NCBI RefSeq assembly: GCF_024396695.1 | Contig: NZ_CP094359.1 | Span: 930,001 to 994,000 of the forward strand | Length of the DNA stretch: 64,000 nucleotides | From: Acidithiobacillus sp. YTS05 | GTDB taxonomy: Bacteria; Pseudomonadota; Gammaproteobacteria; Acidithiobacillales; Acidithiobacillaceae | Direction: 5' to 3' | Made by a program: the position numbers and the translations under genes | Notes under the pieces: model-generated | What the model was told of the DNA's origin: nothing | What the model saw: only the letters and a program-made list of their open reading frames with translations | Database searches by the model: none | In this document: piece after piece, positions 57,838 to 64,000 of the stretch | How positions within the stretch are numbered: position 1 is the stretch's first letter | How the letters are laid out: each line of letters opens with the position of its first letter

Positions 57838-59574
57838 ATGGCCCGTTACGCCCGGCAAGTCATCGACAGTGTCATCGAGCGCACCGATCTGGTCCGCCTG
57901 ATCGATGCCCGCGTCCCTCTCAAGAAAAAAGGCAAGGATTATTGGGCCTGTTGTCCTTTTCATCACGAAAAAACCGCATCCTTTTCGGTCAGTTCCGACA
58001 AGCAGATTTATTACTGCTTTGGCTGTCACGAACACGGCAATGCCCTCGATTTTCTCATGGCCTACGAGCGCCTCAGTTTCCCGGAGGCGTTGGAAATGCT
58101 TGCCGATCAGGCTGGCATAGAGTTGCCAAGGGACCAGCAGGCGGTAGAGCCAGACCGGCGTCTACCGGCTTTGCGGGATATGTTGGAGCGGAGTCTGGAA
58201 GTGTATCGGCAGGCTCTGGCGCAGGCACCCCAGGCGCAGCAGTACTGGCAATCGCGTGGAGTAAGCGCCCAGACTATCGCGGACTTTGGCCTTGGCTACG
58301 CGCCGGAGGGGCAGCGCATCCTGGGACAGTTGGGAAAATCGCCAGAGGATCGCGAGCTGCTGGTCGACGCCGGTATTTTGGGGAGGGCTGATGATGGGCG
58401 GCTCTATGAGCGTTTCCGTGGCCGCGTCATCTTTGCCATTCGCGATGGCCGTGGGCGCCTTTGTGGTCTGGCCGGACGCAGTATCGACGGTCGCGAACCC
58501 AAGTATCTCAATTCCCCCGAGACCCCGCTCTACCACAAAGCGCAAGTCCTGTTTGCCCTGGATCGCGCACGCGCAGGGATTCGTCGCACCGGGAAGGTGC
58601 TCCTGGTCGAGGGCTACCTGGATGTCATTACCCTGCACCAGGCGGGAATTGATAATGCCGTGGCGGCGAGTGGCACAGCGCTCGGTGAAACCCAGTTGGA
58701 GACCCTGTTTCGTGCCAGCAGCGAAGTGATTCTCTGTTTTGATGGGGATCGTGCTGGCCGAGCCGCAGCGCAGCGAGCCGTGGCCCTCAGCCCGACGCAT
58801 CTGCGCCCCGGTCGTTTGCTGCGGGTACTCTTTCTGCCCGAGGGGGAAGATCCGGATTCTCTCCTGCGACATCAAGGTGCCGAGGTCTTTACCCAGCTGC
58901 TTGCCGGTGCCCGGCCTGCAGTCGATGTCTTTCTGGAATTTCTGGCGACGGAATATGATCTGCGGCAGGGAGATGAGTTGGCGCAGTACCGACACCAGGC
59001 CCGTGCTTTCCTCGACAAGCTCGCCGACCCAGATCTGCGCGAGGTCTATCGGCAGCGCTTGCAACTGGTGTCCGATGTACCGCCGGTGGCTGCCGGGGGC
59101 GGTTCGCCGTTGCGGGTCCGCAAGCCGACGAGTTGGCGCGGTGAGTGGGCCCGCTGCCTTGCCCTTTTTCTGCGCAATCCGGCGGCGCCTGCCTGGGCTG
59201 CCCTCGATCGTGCGCTGTTGCAGCGTTTTGCCGGTGAGCGCGCAGAGCTTGCCGCCCTCGCTCGCGCCCTTGAAATTTCTGCCAGTATCCCACATCTAAG
59301 TAGCCAGGCGTTATGTCTGGCATTGGCCGAGGAACCCGATGGTGAGCGCTATTTGGCCCTGGCAATGGCGGGTGATAGCGAGGCGGAGGTGGCAGAGGAG
59401 TTAGAAATTGACAAAACGTTGGCGCGAGCGAATGCAGAATTGCGGCGTCTGCGCAGCCTCTCGCTTGGCAGGCTCGGCGATCGCGCCGGAATTGGTGCCC
59501 TGAGCCCCGAGGAGCGCGCAGAGCTGCGGCAACATTTACAGCAGAAACGCGGGATGAAGACCGCGAGGAGCTAG
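57838..59574 (+). CDS. dnaG: DNA primase
   Basis: DnaG makes RNA primers for replication. The 578 residues (581 in E. coli) have an N-terminal zinc ribbon with C39, H42, C60 and C63 (CPFHHEKTASF; YYCFGCHEHGN) and a catalytic core with EGYLDVITLHQAG. The TOPRIM metal-binding motif is ILCFDGDRAGRAAA. A C-terminal helicase-binding domain ends the protein. It starts 4 bases after mutS2. rpoD follows, with its own -10 box in the short gap. Confidence 0.97.
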   Translation: MARYARQVIDSVIERTDLVRLIDARVPLKKKGKDYWACCPFHHEKTASFSVSSDKQIYYCFGCHEHGNALDFLMAYERLSFPEALEMLADQAGIELPRDQQAVEPDRRLPALRDMLERSLEVYRQALAQAPQAQQYWQSRGVSAQTIADFGLGYAPEGQRILGQLGKSPEDRELLVDAGILGRADDGRLYERFRGRVIFAIRDGRGRLCGLAGRSIDGREPKYLNSPETPLYHKAQVLFALDRARAGIRRTGKVLLVEGYLDVITLHQAGIDNAVAASGTALGETQLETLFRASSEVILCFDGDRAGRAAAQRAVALSPTHLRPGRLLRVLFLPEGEDPDSLLRHQGAEVFTQLLAGARPAVDVFLEFLATEYDLRQGDELAQYRHQARAFLDKLADPDLREVYRQRLQLVSDVPPVAAGGGSPLRVRKPTSWRGEWARCLALFLRNPAAPAWAALDRALLQRFAGERAELAALARALEISASIPHLSSQALCLALAEEPDGERYLALAMAGDSEAEVAEELEIDKTLARANAELRRLRSLSLGRLGDRAGIGALSPEERAELRQHLQQKRGMKTARS

Positions 59575-59616
59575 GAAACCATGCCTGGCATCTTTTCATC
59601 TTCCTTGGTTTTTTTC

Positions 59617-59622
59617 TATAAT
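59617..59622 (+). promoter_or_regulatory. Candidate rpoD -10 element
   Basis: A perfect TATAAT sits between dnaG and rpoD, with a poor -35 (TTTTCA, 59593-59598, 18-base gap). Transcription from it would begin near 59629, which supports using ATG 59652 rather than 59631 for rpoD. It would give rpoD expression independent of rpsU, as in other bacteria. Confidence 0.4.
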
Positions 59623-59651
59623 GGACGGCTATGCGTGCCGTTGGATCCTCT

Positions 59652-61550
<1,899 letters not shown>

Positions 61551-61556
61551 TGTTTT

Positions 61557-61584
61557 TGTGCGCCCCTCCGGCGAGGAGCGCACA
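61557..61584 (+). terminator. Hairpin after rpoD, before the tRNA
   Basis: TGTGCGC (61557-61563) pairs with GCGCACA (61578-61584), with an inner CCTC/GAGG stem and CGGC loop. It lacks a 3' T-run, since GCATTG leads straight into the tRNA at 61590. It may be a weak terminator or a processing signal between rpoD mRNA and the tRNA. Confidence 0.45.
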
Positions 61585-61589
61585 GCATT

Positions 61590-61666
<77 letters not shown>

Positions 61667-61825
61667 ATAAAAACAGGCGGTTAGGATGGTCTCCTAGGTG
61701 TCTTTGCTTTTTCATGTAAGCGCTATGTAAGCATCAGGGAGAAAACTAGGCAGCCCACCGCCGTCGCGGTGACGGGTCGCGGGCTCTGGTGCTTAGATAA
61801 AGTTCTTGTATCATGCGGCGCAAAA
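61667..61825. other. tRNA 3' flank with short direct repeats; possible relic attachment region
   Basis: This stretch contains ATGTAAGC twice (61714-61721 and 61725-61732, period 11) and a small perfect hairpin CACCGC-CGTC-GCGGTG (61756-61771). Direct repeats of this size beside a tRNA 3' end are reminiscent of integrase arm sites, but there is no integrase gene and no second copy of the tRNA 3' end in the window. Confidence 0.3.
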
Positions 61826-62431
61826 TTAGGCCCCGCCAGTAGGGTGAACGTCCAGAACCAAGTCCCCTGCGATTATTCGCTGCTCAAAGGTGAGACCGTC
61901 ATCTCTCGCATCCTTGCGCAAATCCAATGACGGCCCCGCGCTCAGCTCATCCATGATCAGATTCTCATGAGTGCGATTAGACAGGCCGGTTTTCAAGGCA
62001 AGCGGATCCGTGGCTTGCACCACGGCCCCTTCGAGCAACATCGCAGCAACGGCGCTCGTGTCAGCATACTTCGGGTTGTTATTTTCAACCGAAAGCATTA
62101 CCGACATCACCTTTGAATGAAAAATTGACATCTGGATATTTGCGGTCGTGCCAACGGGTACCCCAACCAGGTCGCAAGTGTAGAACGCCGCAGTAGCCGA
62201 CGGCCCATTTCTGCGGCAGTGGGTCACCGACGCAACGCGGCCCGCATGCGTTGGACCTGTGAACATCCCGGTGTATCTGGCAGGATGTGCTAGGTCGACC
62301 TGAAGTCTGTCCAGGATTTGTTGGCCAGAGTATGCAAATCCTGACGGGGTAGGAGAATGGATGTCATCCGCATACGCATGCATCCCAAGCGAGAGCCCGA
62401 AACCAAGCGCGGCGATGTTCCTGAGCTTCAT
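61826..62431 (-). CDS. Unrecognised secreted protein in a low-G+C islet
   Basis: I do not recognise this family. The 201 residues begin with a signal peptide (MKLRNIAALGFGLSLGMHAYA, cut before DDIHS; split at LSLG to stay short) and the mature part is soluble, with two Cys (HCRRN, YTC) that could pair in the periplasm. ATG 62431 is preferred over 62440 because AGGAG directly abuts the upstream ATG and is well placed for this one. I counted 56 of 120 G+C in 62041-62160 (47%) against 38 of 60 in one line of the next gene, which suggests acquisition. Function unknown. Confidence 0.7.
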   Translation of the reverse strand: MKLRNIAALGFGLSLGMHAYADDIHSPTPSGFAYSGQQILDRLQVDLAHPARYTGMFTGPTHAGRVASVTHCRRNGPSATAAFYTCDLVGVPVGTTANIQMSIFHSKVMSVMLSVENNNPKYADTSAVAAMLLEGAVVQATDPLALKTGLSNRTHENLIMDELSAGPSLDLRKDARDDGLTFEQRIIAGDLVLDVHPTGGA

Positions 62432-62440
62432 AGGTCTCAT

Positions 62441-62773
62441 CTCCTAAAGTCTGCCTGTACAATTGGGCAAGAAGCGGCAAGTACGCAACAAGCGTCTGGC
62501 TGAGCCAGGTATAGGTGGCTAAGCATGCTCGCACTCCAAAGAACCGCTCAAGCTGGTGATTGTGCGGGGTATGTGGCTGAGCGGCTTCAATGCGCCCAGA
62601 ATGCATACCATGTACATCGATAAGCCCACGCACAGTCTCGTGCATCTCGTTCAAAATTCGGCTGCTACGCTCCGGTGCGATAGAGTTTCAGCAGAGGGTG
62701 AGGTGCTTCTTTTGCCCCTTGCCGGTCGGCCCCGTACAATATCGGTTTTCGGCGCAGGATCAGAACGCAGCTC
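62441..62773. other. Intergenic region between the secreted-protein gene and the FIST gene
   Basis: This 333-base gap holds the FIST promoter (separate entry). On the reverse strand a frame of about 94 codons runs from ATG 62645 into the secreted-protein gene (to 62364). It has no ribosome-binding site that I can see, overlaps that gene by 68 bases of its coding part, and looks random in composition, so I do not call it a gene. Confidence 0.5.
62712..62740 (+). promoter_or_regulatory. Predicted promoter of the FIST gene
   Basis: TTGCCC (62712-62717) and TACAAT (62735-62740) are 17 bases apart and end 33 bases before the ATG. The leader is short, with CAGGAT... CAGAAC and no strong ribosome-binding site. 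Confidence 0.5.
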
Positions 62774-63889
62774 ATGAATATTCCATTCCCTTATGGCCAT
62801 GCCGCCGCAGAGCAGTGGTCCGACGCTTTGCAGCAGGCCCTGGATAGCTGCGATTGGAGGTCATTCCCCAGTACCCTGGGGTTTTTGTATGTCAACGAGG
62901 CCTATGAAGCGGCGCTGCCGGAAATTTTGGCCGCGCTGCAGCAATCCACCGGCGTCCAGGATTGGGTCGGCTCGGTGGGAATTGGCGTCGCGGCCACCAA
63001 TCATGAATACCTCGATGTTCCTGCGCTGGCCCTGCTGTTTACCGATATTCCCAAAACGGAATATCGCCTGTTTGCCGGCATGGATGCCTATGGTAGTGGG
63101 GAATTGCAGTTGGACGATGGTCGTCCGGCGGCCTTGGCTATTGTGCATGGTGACGCCCACAGCCAGGACTTGCCTGAGCAGGTGCGGCATTTGGCGGCAC
63201 GTTGCAGTACGGGCTTTGTGATGGGCGGGGTAACTAGCTCGCGGCAACAGGGGGCGCAGATTGCCGGGCGTGCTCTCCATGGTGGCTTGAGTGGCGTGGC
63301 GTTTTCTGACGACGTAGCGATCCGCACCGGCTTGAGTCAGGGGGTCACGCCCATTGGTCCAGTACACCGGATTCAGGAGGCGGAGCGTAACATCGTCGCT
63401 ACCCTGGATCGGCGTCCGGCCTTGGAGGTTCTCTACGAGGAGGTTGGCGAGGTCCTGGCGCGCGATATTCGTCGCGCTGCTGGTTTCATTTTTGCTGCTC
63501 TTCCATTGCCCGGCTCGGATCGTGGTGACTACCTGGTGCGAAACCTGGTGGGAGTGGATGAGCAGCACGGCCTGGTAGCTATTGGTGAGTACGTCGAGAC
63601 GGGGGGCGAACTGCTGTTTTGCAAACGCGATGGCGACAGTGCTGTGGCGGATCTGCAGCGCATGCTCACGGATTTGCGTAGATTGACGGCAGAGCGTGTC
63701 CTTCGCGGAGCGATCTATGTATCCTGCCTGGGACGTGGAGAAAATCTCTTCGGTGCCAATTCTGCGGAGTTGCAGCAGATCAGCGCGGTGCTCGGCGAGG
63801 TGCCGCTGGTGGGATTCTTTGCCAATGGTGAGATCTACCACGACCGTATCTATGGCTATACCGGCGTCTTGACCCTGTTCCTGGCATAG
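62774..63889 (+). CDS. FIST-domain sensory protein
   Basis: The 371-residue protein has the FIST_N (about 30-200) and FIST_C (about 220-355) arrangement of F-box-like intracellular signal-transduction proteins. Examples are GVTSSRQQGAQIAGRAL, GLSQGVTPIGP, the NLVGVDEQHGLVAIGE stretch and the C-terminal SCLGRGENLFG and PLVGFFANGEI. FIST proteins are thought to sense small ligands such as amino acids and usually pair with GGDEF or histidine-kinase proteins. None is adjacent, so this is an orphan. It has no signal peptide or membrane helix. Confidence 0.9.
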   Translation: MNIPFPYGHAAAEQWSDALQQALDSCDWRSFPSTLGFLYVNEAYEAALPEILAALQQSTGVQDWVGSVGIGVAATNHEYLDVPALALLFTDIPKTEYRLFAGMDAYGSGELQLDDGRPAALAIVHGDAHSQDLPEQVRHLAARCSTGFVMGGVTSSRQQGAQIAGRALHGGLSGVAFSDDVAIRTGLSQGVTPIGPVHRIQEAERNIVATLDRRPALEVLYEEVGEVLARDIRRAAGFIFAALPLPGSDRGDYLVRNLVGVDEQHGLVAIGEYVETGGELLFCKRDGDSAVADLQRMLTDLRRLTAERVLRGAIYVSCLGRGENLFGANSAELQQISAVLGEVPLVGFFANGEIYHDRIYGYTGVLTLFLA

Positions 63890-63956
63890 TTCATCAGGGA
63901 ATTCTCATCCATGCTATACTTTCGGCCGTGCAAATACAGAAAGGCAAATAGAGACC

Positions 63957-64000
63957 GTGGCTAAAGCGGAGCGCATCGATCAGCGACTGATGAAGACCGG
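63957..64000 (+). CDS. S4-domain protein start, possibly TlyA-type rRNA methyltransferase (3' partial)
   Basis: Only 14 full codons are visible from GTG 63957: AKAERIDQRLMKTG follows the initiator. The pattern R-x-D-x-x-L resembles the start of S4-type RNA-binding domains, especially TlyA hemolysin/2'-O-methyltransferases. Other S4 proteins are possible, and the call rests on this stretch alone. A -10-like TATACT is at 63915-63920. Confidence 0.4.
   Translation, partial: MAKAERIDQRLMKT

Noticed and set aside
62364..62645. Reverse-strand 94-codon frame upstream of the secreted-protein gene
   Set aside because: Overlaps that gene's start, no ribosome-binding site, no domain, random-looking composition.

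Overview
The window is a gene-dense chromosomal segment of about 60% G+C (my impression; only a few lines were counted) from a Gram-negative, flagellated proteobacterium. It carries KDO synthesis (kdsA), an MsbA-type exporter, periplasmic glucan genes (opgG/opgH), RecBCD and a 7Fe ferredoxin. The gene order and protein character remind me of flagellated Acidithiobacillus (A. caldus/A. thiooxidans type), but that is from memory and was not checked.

Layout. (1) 1-10438: flagellar operon fliM(partial)-fliN-fliO-fliP-fliQ-fliR-flhB-flhA-flhF-flhG-fliA-motA, all forward with many 1-4 base overlaps. No chemotaxis genes and no motB follow. (2) 10533-13400: uvrB, then a vapBC-type toxin-antitoxin pair with its own promoter and palindrome. 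(3) 13481-14593: a zinc alcohol/aldehyde dehydrogenase behind a consensus promoter overlapped by a TetR-type palindrome. (4) 14731-18876: pyrG-kdsA-eno-ftsB, closed by a two-way terminator shared with convergent efp. (5) 19592-31711: DUF971-uvrC-pgsA-recC-recB-recD-DUF3429, apparently one repair-heavy operon. (6) 31783-36725: a small HMA metal-binding protein, then opgG, a detached 164-residue protein, opgH and a Sel1-repeat protein. (7) 36737-39269: an NDUFA9-type epimerase, DUF423 and sohB on alternating strands.

(8) 39344-49367: an eleven-gene forward run of moaD-moaE-yajQ-hugZ-like-gcvT-gcvH-gcvPA-gcvPB-moxR-DUF58-transglutaminase. It joins molybdopterin synthase, the glycine cleavage system (two-subunit P protein) and a MoxR/DUF58/DUF3488 module. 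(9) 49300-51320 reverse: an MsbA-like exporter and fdxA. (10) 51488-54572: tRNA-Glu(CTC), a DUF481 outer-membrane protein, rph, rdgB, and a convergent RpoS-like sigma factor. (11) 54759-61550: the macromolecular-synthesis operon rpsU-yqeY-mutS2-dnaG-rpoD. (12) 61590-64000: a CAT-anticodon tRNA (probably Ile2), a low-G+C islet with one secreted orphan protein, a FIST-domain protein, and the first 15 codons of an S4-type (TlyA-like) gene.

Most of this is conserved housekeeping sequence, and I see no CRISPR array, insertion sequence, prophage or rRNA. I did not find a clearly new multi-gene system. The best leads are the split OpgH arrangement, the motor stator gene without its partner, the operator without a regulator at the dehydrogenase, the MsbA-like protein with a short tail whose gene overlaps its convergent neighbour, and the tRNA-linked low-G+C islet. 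All start choices below come from reading ribosome-binding sites by eye.
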